Part shown: positions 52,997 through 63,588 of the stretch, piece by piece
How the letters are laid out: each line of letters starts with the position of its first letter
Numbering within the stretch: the first letter of the stretch is position 1
DNA from: Branchinecta lynchi
Taxonomy: Eukaryota > Arthropoda > Branchiopoda > Anostraca > Branchinectidae
Length of the DNA stretch: 64,000 bases
NCBI GenBank assembly: GCA_023053575.1
Contig: JAKZAP010000015.1
Coordinates: 15,186,142 to 15,250,141, forward strand
Reading direction: 5' to 3'
Notes under the pieces: model-generated
The model's input: only the letters and a program-made list of their open reading frames with translations
Told to the model about the DNA's origin: nothing
Databases searched by the model: none
Program-made: the position numbers and the translations under genes

Positions 52997-54495
52997 GAAA
53001 AGAAAAAAACAACAACAACAAGAAAAAAGACAATGCATCTAGCAAAACTTAACACTAAACACATAACATAGCTACAGATTATTGGATGGGAACAGAGGAT
53101 GGATTCATATGAAGCTTTAGCTGGAGGGATGGTGAGTGTGACAAAATGGTCTCATATAAGAAATGTTTCATGCAGAAGTACAAGTAGCCTAAAAAAGTAC
53201 AGTAGATCTTATGAGTTGAGTGCTCACATCCCAGGTTTGTGACTTGCACTTGGCTTAACCATGTTTGGAAATGTGAAATATTTAGACAGTGAAAAATGCA
53301 TGTTTTTTCTCGAAAAGTTTTTGTTGTTATGAAAATATGGATGTGACTGAGTTCAGATACAAAGTGTGCTAAGTGTCAATAAAACGGTCATATCTTTCAT
53401 GCGCTTAATGAGAAAAGAAAGCTTAATCAGCTGTGAAGTTGAAATAGAGGATGGGTTTGCTATAGGGAAACAACATCATCAACCACCTATATTCAGACAT
53501 TAATTTACGTTCTAATTGAAGTTTTTATTTGCAGGATAATAAACGCCTGACCTTCGTCTCATATTCCCTTGGACGCCAGTTACAATGAAAGAGCTGATTG
53601 GGTCACCATCAGTCAAGTATGCACCGGAATGAACAACATTTAGTGTTTAGTGGTTGAGAATGTTCACGACTGATTAAGTAAAGAATAATACAGTTTTCCT
53701 TCCAATGCTTCATTGTATGCTATAGCATAAATTAAAGTATATTCCTTGCCATCTTATGTCTTTGTAAGCAGTCAGTCTGGTCTTTATTGTATGCTGCTGT
53801 GTTACTAAAGCAGTGTAACATAATCAGATAGTCTACTTCTCTGAGTAAATGTAATTTGTCGACTAATACAGTTTATGAGCTCTTGATGTTTGTCGGAGCT
53901 CAACTAAACCCTGTAGTGTGAGGCAAGGAGCCACAATGCTGAGGCAAGGAGCTAACACTACCAAGGGCTCATCATTCACAAACTGTCGCCTAGATTTTAG
54001 GACATCGGGCTAGGGTCCATTGTGGTCGTTACTGATTGTATTCTTAGAGAATTACTATTTACAATGATTTTCCTCTTATAAGTATTAGGTCGCTATGGTC
54101 TGTAAATGTTGACGTAAGCTCTGTCAAATGTTGATCGTCCACAGTGTTTAGAGAGACCAGCAACGTAAGTAAAACCCCAATTCTACACCCAAACATGTAA
54201 CAAAGGTGCCAAAACATTCCTATGGGCACCATGTGGTAGGTTCAAAGCACAACAGAATGTTTGATAACTACAATATACTAGTAGCTACAGAGGACTAAAA
54301 GTTCCTAATGATCAAGAAAGAAACTTAAATCTCTGCTACACAGCTAGATAGACTTGGTCCCATTCTCAGAGGGTTACTGGTCAGTATGATTTGCTCCAGA
54401 TGGTAAAAGATCATGAGATTCAACTGTAGAGAACTGAATTCATCTTGTTTGAAGTGGTACATCTTAGCCAAAAAGGCACGGGGGGGGGACTGTTT
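52997..54495. other. No recognisable feature
   Basis: Begins with an A-rich tract. No shared repeats, splice-supported frames or protein motifs were recognised. Confidence 0.45.
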
Positions 54496-54690
54496 TTCCA
54501 AAGTGGGGCTTAGACCAGAGTAAATGAATGGTAAGTTTGGGAGTGGATTGGGAAATAAGAAAATTAAGTTACATTCTGGTCGTGAACTGTTTTTGTAAAG
54601 TGGGGCTTAGACCAGAGGAACTGAAACGGATGGTAAGTTTGGGAGTAGGTTGGAAAACAAGAAAAATAAGTTACATTCTGGTCCTTAGTT
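54496..54690. repeat. ~97-bp tandem duplication
   Basis: AAGTGGGGCTTAGACCAGAG, GGTAAGTTTGGGAGT and AGTTACATTCTGGTC occur twice in a row with small indels. Confidence 0.8.
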
Positions 54691-55097
54691 TCGGCATATG
54701 TGTGGTTCACACGGGGAGGATGTGTTTCATTTAGTGGGTTGATATTTTAAGCTGAAAGATTTGAAATTTTTTTAAAACACTAACTTTTGGTGAGAATCAA
54801 CGGGAGTGAACGATCTGATTTGTTTCTCGAGGAAAAAAAAAACATTCCTGGCCTTTGTAGGTATGGGATGTTCCTTCTGGTAGGCTATGTAGCATCGGGA
54901 ATGTTTTTTTTTAAAAGAGAGTTTTCTCCTTTTGGTGTTTTATATTGTGTTTTCGAGAGTTTTCTATTTTGTTTTCCTTCCAGGCTTTTCGGGAATCAAT
55001 TTTTTCATTCTTAATGTGATCACGGGCTTCATTTTTAGAGAGCAGAGGTGTCATTTCAGGTCATCAGCTGCTTAAAAAGATCAAAGTTTTGAGAGAG
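54691..55097. other. No recognisable feature
   Basis: T-rich and G-rich short tracts only. Confidence 0.4.
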
Positions 55098-55255
55098 TAC
55101 ACTGTAAAAAAAAATTGCAGTATTTGATACTAGGATCAATCTTGCCTTTATTGAGATAAGATCATCCCTAATTCGGATTGATTTCATCACAATAGAGATA
55201 AGTATTCCCAGTAGCAAATACTGGATCCTTATTCACAGAAACTTTTTACAGTGTA
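55098..55255. mobile_element. ACACTGTAAAAA MITE, intact
   Basis: TACACTGTAAAAA at the left and TTTTTACAGTGTA at the right are exact inverted repeats. The interior carries GATAAGATCATCC and GGATTGATTTCATCACAATAGAGATAAG-like subrepeats in opposite orientation. The outer TA may be the target duplication. 158 bp, non-coding. Confidence 0.85.
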
Positions 55256-55304
55256 GGTGAGAGACCAAAACTGCTTACCATAATTTCCAGTGTTTCGACC
55301 GGCA

Positions 55305-55500
55305 GCTATCCCCTGGGTGCTGGGGGCAAACAACGCCGATGAATAAGATAGGCAATGGGTAGGTATGGTGCGCTGAATGTTGGGCCTTAACCACAAGGTT
55401 GAGAGTGACTACAGTGAAATAAATATAAACACAGAGTCTCAAACAACCCTGTAAAAAAGGTGCCAGAACAATGAGGAGGGTGACAGAAGTCAGCTCATCT
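55305..55500 (+). repeat. Dispersed ~200-bp repeat, copy 1
   Basis: TGGGCCTTAACCACAAGGTT, GTGAAATAAATATAAACACA and AAAAAGGTGCCAGAACAATG are collinear with 61,940-62,150. It could be a SINE-like unit, but no A/B-box head was recognised. Confidence 0.75.
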
Positions 55501-56389
55501 GGGGATTCACTCAGTCCGGTTGTTTGATTATCTTTGTAGTGAGAATACCAATACGACTTCTAATTATCAGCAAACATCACACGTTTTCGAACTTCAAATT
55601 TGTCGCCAAAATCGTTCCCGCAAGACTGCCAAGTGGACCTAGCAGGGTTGCCAACCAAGACTATTTTTTTCGCCGTTTTCTCCGGTAATAATTGATGCAC
55701 CAGCACGGGACTTCGGCAATGGATTCCCTTGACCCATTGTGGGTCTCTGACGAATTTTAGGTCTAATTCTGGAGTTCCCCTTTAACTCTTTTTTAATTGA
55801 AAGCCTACTGTAGTAATCATTAAGGTATGAAGTGGAACGATTTCAAAAAAGGAAACATTCATACGCGAAAGTTGGACCAGTCTCGCTTTCAATAAAAGGG
55901 ATTTCTTACTAAATCTCTTCGATATTCGTAATGGTAGACACCGGGAATCAAAACTCACTCGTTTAGTGCATTTGGCAACGTCAAATTCCATGTAAAGAAA
56001 TCGAGCTTTAATTGTCGCAAGACTGAACGTCTTTGGACTGAACTACTCATTGGACATGATTCTGGTCAGTGATATACGGTGAGTGAGCGGGAGAATAAGA
56101 TTAATATTGAGTGAGTTCCTCAGTTGTTGTCTGACACATGACAACTTGTAGAAACAACACATTTTAGCTCAATTTTTCAAGGAATAGTCACAATTCGCAA
56201 GATTAAATGGAGGTATTGAAATCTTACGTCTATATCCATATGTATGAACTAGCAACATCTTCGTTACCAATTTCAAATATTTAATATGACCTGTCTGAAT
56301 TCCTTTTTATGACAGTTGCAGCCTCTTTCTCAAATGCAATACACCTATCGTAATTCCGCCTTTCGGTCCGTCGGTCTGTCCGGTTTTTT
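55501..56389. other. No recognisable feature
   Basis: Nothing recognised. A CCGTCGGTCTGTCCGGTTTT stretch near 56,366 begins the next repeat. Confidence 0.4.
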
Positions 56390-57440
56390 TTCACATTTAT
56401 TCGAGTTAGGGTACTTCCAGATGTACTAGGACAATGAAACTTGGCAGGCGTATCAGGGACCCGACCAAACTAACCTGGAAATAATCAGTTTCTTGATCTG
56501 ACCATCTGCGGGGGAGTGGAGGTTGGAGGAATCTGGAAAATTAGGGCAGTTTTTCAAACTTATCCGAGTTAGGGTATTTCCAGATGTGAGGGAGTGGAGG
56601 GAGGGGAAATCCGGAATATCGAGTTATGCGTAACTTTGGAACGGGTGACTGATTTGAGTGAAATTTCATAATTGAACAAAGGACATGTCTATGGTGATCT
56701 CTTTCATGTCCGGGGGGGGGGGCGAATACGTGACTGGCTGATACTTGAGAGATTGGGATAGAACTTTGTGGGAATAAGAAAAAGATGCTCTGGATAAATC
56801 TTTTTCAGAACTGTATTGACTCCGGCGACTGTGGGGGGAGTTTGAGGGGAGGGGATTGGGGGGGGGATTCCGGTGATCACGATTTAGGGCACTTAAATGT
56901 GCTAGGACGATGCTACTTGGCTGAAATGTTAGACATTTGAGAAGATTGGCTTAGAAATCGCCACTTTCCAAATCCCACTATTCCTGAAAGTACCAATCTT
57001 GATTGCAGAGTAATACAAATACTTTTAAGCGAAATATACATTTTCATGGGTTTGCTTACAAATGAAGTTCCAGCTCCCTTAAAGTGCGCATGTTAACTGC
57101 AAAGTCGAAAAGTACTCTTTAAAAAATGATTCATCTCAACTTATGATAGCGGATTCAACAGCTATTGGGGGAGGTGATGGAGGGGTGATCGGAAATTTCA
57201 AGAAACGGTTAAAATGGAGGGATAGGAGTTAAACTTGCTGAGAAGAACAAGCATTTATTCTAGATAAATCGTTTGCACAATTGGACTGGAACCGGACACT
57301 TGAGGGTAGGGGGCGGAGGGGGGCCTCCCAGAATTCCTGTGATGGCGTTTTTCAAGACGAAACTTGGTAGACATACCAGGAACCCGAGCAATCTGACAGA
57401 CCCCTTACCTACTACATACAGCTGCAAGTGCCATATGAGC
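56366..57440 (+). repeat. GAAACTTGGC degenerate repeat family, + orientation
   Basis: AGGGTACTTCCAGATGTACT, AGGACAATGAAACTTGGCAG, GGGAGTGGAGG and AACGGGTGACTGATTTGAGT blocks repeat over about 1 kb. It starts with a GGTCCGTCGGTCTGTCC pyrimidine tract and ends AGCTGCAAGTGCCATATGAG. It is a longer version of the 3.9-5.0 kb and 29.1-31.5 kb copies. Confidence 0.6.
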
Positions 57441-57516
57441 TTACAGCTTTTTCACCCATCTTCATATTCTTTACCAAAACATAAAAGCTGCACCCATAGT
57501 CAACTCGTGTTGATCC

Positions 57517-58118
57517 TAATTGGCCATATTCCTGTTCAGCACTTCCAAGCGGACTAGTTTCTGTTAATCCCCCTATACCTCACCGTCAGCACTTGGATCA
57601 GACATGGTAAAATAGATCCAGAGGTTAGTGAGTGGAAAACCTGTCATCTGTGTCCCAGGTAATGGGGTTTTTGCATTTGTTTCAGCAGCAGAAAGTGAAA
57701 GTGACCCGCTACCCTATGGATTCGATATTTTACTATAGCTGCGTTCATTGCACTCCGGGCTGTCTCTGGTGTTTAGTCACTAGTGTCCGGTTCTTCCCTT
57801 AAAACGCGTTCTTTTGGTTCACTGTGAGTTGATGAAAACCGGCTAAGTCCTCCCTGCAGCAGGGCTCACGAGCAGGTTCTGGTTAGTCCGCACCGGTGAG
57901 ATAAAACCAGACACTGGTTAGTGCAAAAACGGGTTATGAGATTGGTGAGAAGTCACTGGTGGATGCAAAAACGGCTTATTAGAAAAACCGGAGACCACCG
58001 GTGAGAACTCCCGGGACAAAGAACGCAGCTTATGTCTACAGGAGTGACGGTTATGAGGCAATGGGGGACTAACAGAAACTAGTCCACTCGAAGCGCTGAA
58101 CTGTAATAAGGCCAATTA
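57517..58118. mobile_element. Long-hairpin MITE, copy 2, carrying a nested MITE
   Basis: Ends TAATTGGCC (57,517-57,525) and GGCCAATTA (58,110-58,118). The left arm matches 785-1001 through GTGACCCGCTACCCTATGGA. The right arm is shortened. A second element (57,737-58,030) interrupts it near the hairpin loop. Confidence 0.8.
57737..58030. mobile_element. AGCTGCGTTC-ended MITE nested in hairpin MITE
   Basis: AGCTGCGTTCATTG at the left and CAAAGAACGCAGCT at the right are inverted with one mismatch. TAT flanks both sides (57,734-57,736 and 58,031-58,033), compatible with the 3-bp TWA-type duplications of PIF/Harbinger. Non-coding, 294 bp. Confidence 0.8.
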
Positions 58119-58149
58119 AACGAGAAACGGTGTCTCCAATGCAGTAATC

Positions 58150-59021
58150 TTCCGTCCGTCTGTCCGTCCGTCCGTCCGTCTGTCAGCACGATAACTCTCG
58201 AAAGGAATGAGGTACTTTGATGAAACTTGGTTTGAAGATTCTTTAGGTCAAGGGTAATGTCAAGTTCGTAGATGGGCTCTGTAGTCCTACATTTAGGGGG
58301 GGGGGGCAAACTGAGGGGCAACCAAAATATTTTGTAACAGCTAATGTGATAGTCGATTATGGGGTAAGAAGACATGTTCAACAGAATTGTTAAACCATTT
58401 TCTTGCCGGATAAGTAGTTCGTCCGGAATCCGGCAAAAACAGGAAGTTTGGTTAGAATTAAAAGTTGTCTTTGAAGTTGATTAGATGTCCGATTATGGAA
58501 TGAGAAGACATGCTGAACGCCATGATGAAAACCAGTTTCTCGTCGAACAACTAATTCGAGCGGAATCCGGCCTAACCGGAAAATTTGTTAAAAGCGAAAG
58601 TTTCATTTGACAGATTTAGGGCTAAGCAAAGACGCTGAGTCTATATATGACAATAATTTTTACCCGGACATATAAGTCGTCCGGAATCCGGTTGAAACCG
58701 GAAATTGTATAAGGTAAAGTTTTATTTGAATTTATTAAATGTTCTTTATAGGGATAAGGAGATACGCTGACTTCGTTTCTGAATTGTTCTTTTTTTGCTG
58801 GAAAAGTAGTTCGCTCGGAATTCGGCCGAAAGCGGCAATTTGACAGAAATAAAGCAGGAAGTTTCGGTCAGTATCGTCAAAACAGACATGGTTTATGAGT
58901 TATATCTTAACTCGGCTCAGATGATTAGCGTGGCGAAGACTGGATCTGACGAAGACAAGACCCAATTGCCGGGATCGAACATTAGAATTTTGGGATCCCA
59001 TCGAAACCTTAGGTCTTGTTT
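58150..59021 (-). mobile_element. HINE copy I, reverse orientation, 3' tail missing
   Basis: Begins inside the microsatellite (TTCCGTCCGTCTGTCCGTCC). Then GATAACTCTCGAAAGGAATG, about four core monomers, GCGAAGACTGGATCTGACGA and the 5' end GGGATCCCATCGAAACCTTA, finishing GGTCTTGTTTC at 59,021. The terminal GGGATCCC 3' block is lost. Confidence 0.8.
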
Positions 59022-59022
59022 C

Positions 59023-60355
59023 TCAAGAAATATGCTCTTATTACATGGAATCCCAAATCTTGCAATAGATACTGCAATCAGAAACCCTGGGTTTATCGTG
59101 GTTAATCCACAAAATTCCACGAAAATGTTAAGTAGCTTTTGAACATTCGGGTCCCTGGTTTGAAAGCCGTCGGCTAAAGAAACAAATATTTCATACACAT
59201 GTAAACACATACCTTTAATGTCCTATTTATGTTCAGTTGGTAGGCTACGTAGAAATAGAAAAAATATTATCCGAGTAACAAGAGGAGAATTTCCGTAAAG
59301 TCGAATCTCGTGCATTGCAATTAGTTTTGAGACTAGGGCTAATAGTCTCTCCAAGAGATACTAGGAGGCGGTACGAGAAAGCGATGATCTACACGGCGAT
59401 TGAAGAACGAAAAGTTCGCTTACAGTCCGAATAACGTACAATAAAAGGATTGTTTTCGAGTTGTAGGTATTTCCTGATATTTCCATCTGAGAGACTGGAA
59501 TTTCACGAAGACTTTGCAGATATTCTTTAGCAGTACCATTGTAGCAGAAAAAATCATTTCATATCACCGACCTAACGGGGTTATGAAACCTGGCTTAAAC
59601 GACTCGGCTTACCTTTGACAGGGACGGATTTACGACTGAACTTGAGTAGTGCCAAAATTAACAATTAAAAAAAAAATCGGATCGTCTTAAAATAAAAACG
59701 AGCGTCCGGGACTTCGATGAGGCCAAAATAAAAGAGTGATAGGACTTAGCAGAAAGCAGGAGAGGGGTGAATCTCCCCTCCTTCGGGCCACCCCTGATTC
59801 CTACCATGCTTTTACTTTCTATTTCCTTGTGAACTACTCCCAATCGTGTTGCCAGTTGAAAACCTTCGCTGCACGTTACTCTATTTTTACCTTTTACTTT
59901 TGTGTTCATCCTTTATATTTTCCTTTCGTAGTTTATGCAGAATCTAACAACAAGCTTCTGATATTTCTAACTAAATGTTCACGTAATTATTTTATAGCGA
60001 AAAAGTAACATAAAAAACGATGAAATACAGTTCCGAGTTTACCTAGGATGTTGAACTTTGGATATGGCTATTTTTGCGTATCATGGCAGAAACCTTTCAA
60101 TTTCCGAAAATATTAGCAACAATCTCTTTATCAAGCAAACAGAGTTTGTTACAACCTATTTTAACAGCTTTTTCTTTTCACCCATCTTCACGTGAACGGG
60201 ATCTTCTTCCCCTTAAACAGAACAGTCGCACCCAAAGGCATTTCGTATCGACCCAAATTAAACGAAACAGGTTCGCTCCTTCTGATTATTCCCCTGGGAT
60301 CCCACCCCTTCTTCATAGATGTTAATGATTTAGCAAAGTTGGACCAACTGTCAGA
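59023..60355 (-). repeat. GTCA composite element copy 4, body, reverse orientation
   Basis: The end block (ATTACATGGAATCCCAAATC, AACCCTGGGTTT) abuts HINE copy I. Next come the distal body (59,140-59,400), a segment shared with 45,801-45,985 (about 59,560-59,800), and the proximal body, with TGCAGAATCTAACAACAAGC near 59,935 and ATTCCCCTGGGATCCC near 60,288. The array follows. Confidence 0.7.
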
Positions 60356-60760
60356 TTTTTAAACTGGGCGAAGTGACAGATTTCAAGGTTGGGCAAACTA
60401 ACGGAGTTGACGAGTGGGCGAACTGACGGTAGGTCAACTGACGGTGGTTCAACTGACGGGTTTTTGGGCCAAATGACGGGTGGACGAACTGACGGATTCT
60501 TATGCGAAATGACGGGTGGCCGAAATGTCGGAAAAATTGGATGAACTGACGAATGCTTAGGCGAAATGACGGGTGGGTCGATTGACGATTTTTTGGGCCA
60601 AATGACGGTCAGAATAACTGACGGGTGGGCCAACTGACGGTAGAAGAACTGACGGGTGGGCGTAGTGACGGGTGGACGTAGTGACGGGTGGACGTAGTGA
60701 CGGATGGAGGTAGTGACGGGTTGGCGTAGTGACGGGCGGGCGTTCTGAAGTTGGGCTAAT
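60356..60760 (-). repeat. GTCA minisatellite array of copy 4, with exact 16-bp units
   Basis: AACTGACGG/AAATGACGGG-type units fill the interval. From 60,663 to 60,742 five consecutive units start GTAGTGACGG at exactly 16-bp steps (60,663, 60,679, 60,695, 60,711, 60,727). The remainder is irregular. Confidence 0.85.
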
Positions 60761-61095
60761 AATTACTATTGTTGAAAGTGTGGACATGCTCATTGATCTT
60801 CTAAATACAGAATACTCCGAAACACGCCACAGGCAAACATATTTGAAACACTGAATAGCAGAGCATCTTTTTGCGATTCCAATGAAAAGTACACGATACT
60901 TATGAAATCACAAAATCATTTTCAAGTTAAAAGACATGCTTACTAAAAAAAAGAGGAAAACAGATTTTTCGGTGCATTTAAAAAAGAAGAATCCCAATAT
61001 GTGGACGTAACATGTTTCACCGACGAGATTTAAGTTGTATTTTTTCGGGTTCAGTTTCACTGCAGTTTTGACATACTTTTGTTTGGTTCTGAAAG
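60761..61095. other. No recognisable feature
   Basis: AT-rich spacer between two GTCA arrays. Confidence 0.4.
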
Positions 61096-61241
61096 TTATG
61101 AACTGACGTGTTTTCGAAGTGGGCCAACTGTCAGATTTTTGAAGTGGATGAACTGTCGGATTTTCGAAGTGGGCGAACTGTCGGATTTTCGAAGTAGGCG
61201 AACGGTTGGAATTATGGACTGGGCGACAGCTGCGTGAACTG
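61096..61241 (-). repeat. GTCA array with exact 25-bp units, left of inserted MITE
   Basis: AACTG-starting units at 61,101, 61,126, 61,151, 61,176 and 61,201 are exactly 25 bp apart. The consensus includes AACTGTCGGATTTTCGAAG. Confidence 0.85.
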
Positions 61242-61545
61242 CCCAATGAAAAATTTATTTCAAAATAGTACTATGAAGTAGTACGAAAATGTTGAATGCA
61301 GTACTAACGATGCTACTACATGCTTCTACATCAAAGCTACCGTGTTACTGCATACTACTATATGCGACTATTAGCAAGACTGGATGCTACTATGGCAAGA
61401 CAGGATGCTACTGGATACTAATACATAAGGCTGGACCATTCTGAGGCACACTAAATGATAGTATTCTTTGCTATTACATAGTATTACATGCAACATTTTC
61501 GTACTACTGCCATACTACTACGCAGGCTACATATTTTTCATCGGG
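61242..61545. mobile_element. TAG-rich MITE, copy 2, inserted in a GTCA array
   Basis: CCCAATGAAAAAT and ATTTTTCATCGGG are inverted ends. TG occurs on both sides (61,240-61,241 and 61,546-61,547), and removing the element with one TG rejoins array-like AACTGACG sequence. The interior is the reverse complement of 6,225-6,513. Confidence 0.85.
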
Positions 61546-61690
61546 TGACGACGGCAGAGCTGACGGGTGGTCGAACTTACGGGTGGACAAAATGACGGGT
61601 GGACGAACTTACGGGTAGGAGAAGTGACGGGTGGGCGAACAAAAGGAAAAAGTGGACGAACTAACGGATTTCTAGGCAAATCGACGGGTT
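61546..61690 (-). repeat. GTCA array, right of inserted MITE
   Basis: GACGGGTGGTCGAACTTACG, AAAATGACGGGTGGACGAAC and similar units of about 16-18 bp continue the array beyond the MITE. Confidence 0.75.
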
Positions 61691-61729
61691 CCATTTCCTC
61701 GATGTGAGCAGAGCGTAGGTCTCAGCTGT

Positions 61730-61870
61730 ACTATAAATTTTATAAACCCGTAAGTGTGTCTGGCTTTATATGCCGCAAGCTTAGTGGGCGGCTCTGGCCC
61801 TAGGAGTAAGACCCGTTTCCACTGTATGGATAGCATAGGTCTGAAGGGTACTCCCTAATGTTAGTTTTTC
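61730..61870. repeat. Right-end fragment of the AGAGCAAAATAACACTAGG element
   Basis: AAACCCGTAAGTGTGTCTGG, CGCAAGCTTAGTGGGCGGCT and GGTACTCCCTAATGTTAGTT parallel 50,555-50,670. Confidence 0.6.
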
Positions 61871-61939
61871 TATAATTTTCTTTCCCTAATGATATTTTGT
61901 ATCCCTTGATTTTCTCTATTCTTTTTACGGGTTTCCACT

Positions 61940-62150
61940 GGTAGCATCCCACTGGGGGCAGGGGGGCAAACAAAGCCTCTGAATAGGACAGGTAGGTGCT
62001 GGGACAGAGGGTAGGTATGGTGTGCTGAGCGTTGGGCCTTAACCACAAGGTTGAGAGCCACTTCGGTGAAATAAATATAAACACCGAGTTAAAAACAACC
62101 CTGCAAAAAAGGTGCCAGAACAATGAGGAGGTTGACAGGAAGTCAGGGTG
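61940..62150 (+). repeat. Dispersed ~200-bp repeat, copy 2
   Basis: Partner of 55,305-55,500, same orientation, from CACTGGGGGCAGGGGGGCAA to AATGAGGAGGTTGACAGGAA. Confidence 0.75.
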
Positions 62151-62614
62151 TAATGGAATTCGATCCTACCCAGTTACAGCTTTTCAACCAATTCCACTTT
62201 TCCACAAAGAAAACTTCTTACATGCACTTTAAAGCACAGAAAATCAGAAGAAATACTAGAGCAAGTGAGTAAATTGTCTCCACGGCTTGACTTCAGACTC
62301 ATTCTCTAGATGAGAATGAGTCATTTTTCATTCCACGTCATTTTCCATTCCATTTTTTTTTCAAGAAAAAAGATTACTCTAATTCCCTACCGGAACATTT
62401 TTATGAACCCGATTTATTTTCTGGAATTAAATCTAATCACGACCATAACACACGCGATCCTCTTAAAACCCGGCAACCTTTAATAATTTCCGAAAGAACA
62501 AGCTTTTCACTGAGAAATACTGGCATAATTATCATAATGAAGTTAAAGATATGAAGGTAAAGTTGCTAGTGAAGTTAAAGTTGAAGTTAAGCTCTTGAAA
62601 AACAAGTCCTCTTC
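62151..62614. other. Spacer upstream of LINE ORF1
   Basis: Contains a CATTCTCTAGATGAGAATG palindrome near 62,300 and a GAAGTTAAAG repeat near 62,555-62,590. It may include 5' UTR of the following LINE. Confidence 0.4.
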
Positions 62615-63107
62615 CTAGACGTCAAAAATCGTTGGCTGAATTTGATCGTTCACGGCCTACCAACTGAGCGACCCGGCCAGAAAGTCGAAGAAAACGTGTC
62701 AAATCTGATGAAAGGTACTCTGGGAATCAGTGACAAACTTACCACTACGAAATGCTACCGAGTCTAAACCCAGTAACATCACTCTCGCCAGAGACAAGCG
62801 GTCGGTTGTAGCCCGCCCTTATCCAGTGTTTATTTCTCTTAGATCGGAAAGCGACGTCCAAGAAATTATGAATAACGTGAGCAAACTGAAATCTGCAGGG
62901 ATTATAATAAGCACTGATTTGCCGCCTGCCCTGAATCCCCTCCGTGGCTCACTGCTTACACGAGCTAAGGAGATGAAAACTTCACTTGAAATCGTATCGT
63001 CTCGGATAAAGCATCGCGGTACAGATATCTGGCTTGAAGTTAAACGAGATGCCGACTTGACCTGGGTTAAGTGTGAATTAGCTGAAACGGTGCAGCCTAT
63101 CGGTTAG
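62615..63107 (+). pseudogene. LINE ORF1, L1-like RRM/C-terminal domain, frameshifted
   Basis: ORF1-type RNA-binding protein of a non-LTR retrotransposon. The first open part (62,615-62,764) reads DVKNRWLNLIVHGLPTERPG and then a KVEENVSNLMKGTLGIS segment, ending at TAA. This fits the start of the RRM-like domain of L1-type ORF1s (an NLIVxGLPE core). About 60 bp on, another frame (62,730-63,107) continues with RDKRSVVARPYPVFISLRSE, KLKSAGIIISTDLPPALNPL and a basic helix (RAKEMKTSLEI), as in the C-terminal half (RPRPIxVxF, GIxISEDLP, R..L...). The break is a single frame change near 62,760. The upstream coiled coil is not identified. An endonuclease follows 480 bp downstream in the same orientation, supporting a LINE. 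Confidence 0.65.
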
Positions 63108-63588
63108 ATTAATGTGTGAATCCTCCACTCATTGAAGAAAGAAAGTGTTACATTCCTCTGTGTGTTTTTCAGTGATTATGATCCTATTGTGCTTACTTTT
63201 TTCGTGTCATTTTTGTATATGTATTTTTTTCCCTACTTAGCTAGGCCTAGTAAATTTTTCTGGTTTGTTTCTGCTGCTTTTTATTTCCAGTTTTCCGAGA
63301 TCTTTTGTTACTTGAAGAATGGCAAGTTTTTATGAATCACCAACGGAACGGGCACCTTGTCACGCAGACCTCGCGCACGAGGTAGGATCTTTCCGACTCT
63401 TTTTATATGACATTTAAGTTTGCGGTTGCGGAGGGGACCGATAGGCTGGCAGCTTTGAAAGAGAAACCTCTTAACCTTTCATTATTTTCTGAAACTTTTA
63501 ATATTTTTGGCCAAAGAGAAAATAAAAAATTTCAGAAATAAAACAATCATCATATGTTTCTACTGATAGACTTGAAAATAATTCAAAG
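63108..63588. other. Inter-ORF spacer of the right-edge LINE
   Basis: A T-rich frame (63,132-63,335) is hydrophobic and unrecognised. No domain resemblance was seen. Confidence 0.4.

Noticed and set aside
55305..55500. tRNA-derived SINE head
   Set aside because: No convincing A-box or B-box sequence at either copy.
60322..60793. Reverse-strand frames coding Pro/Val/Ser-rich repeats across the GTCA array
   Set aside because: The unit is 16 bp, not a multiple of three, and the repeat peptide changes frame. It is a by-product of the minisatellite.
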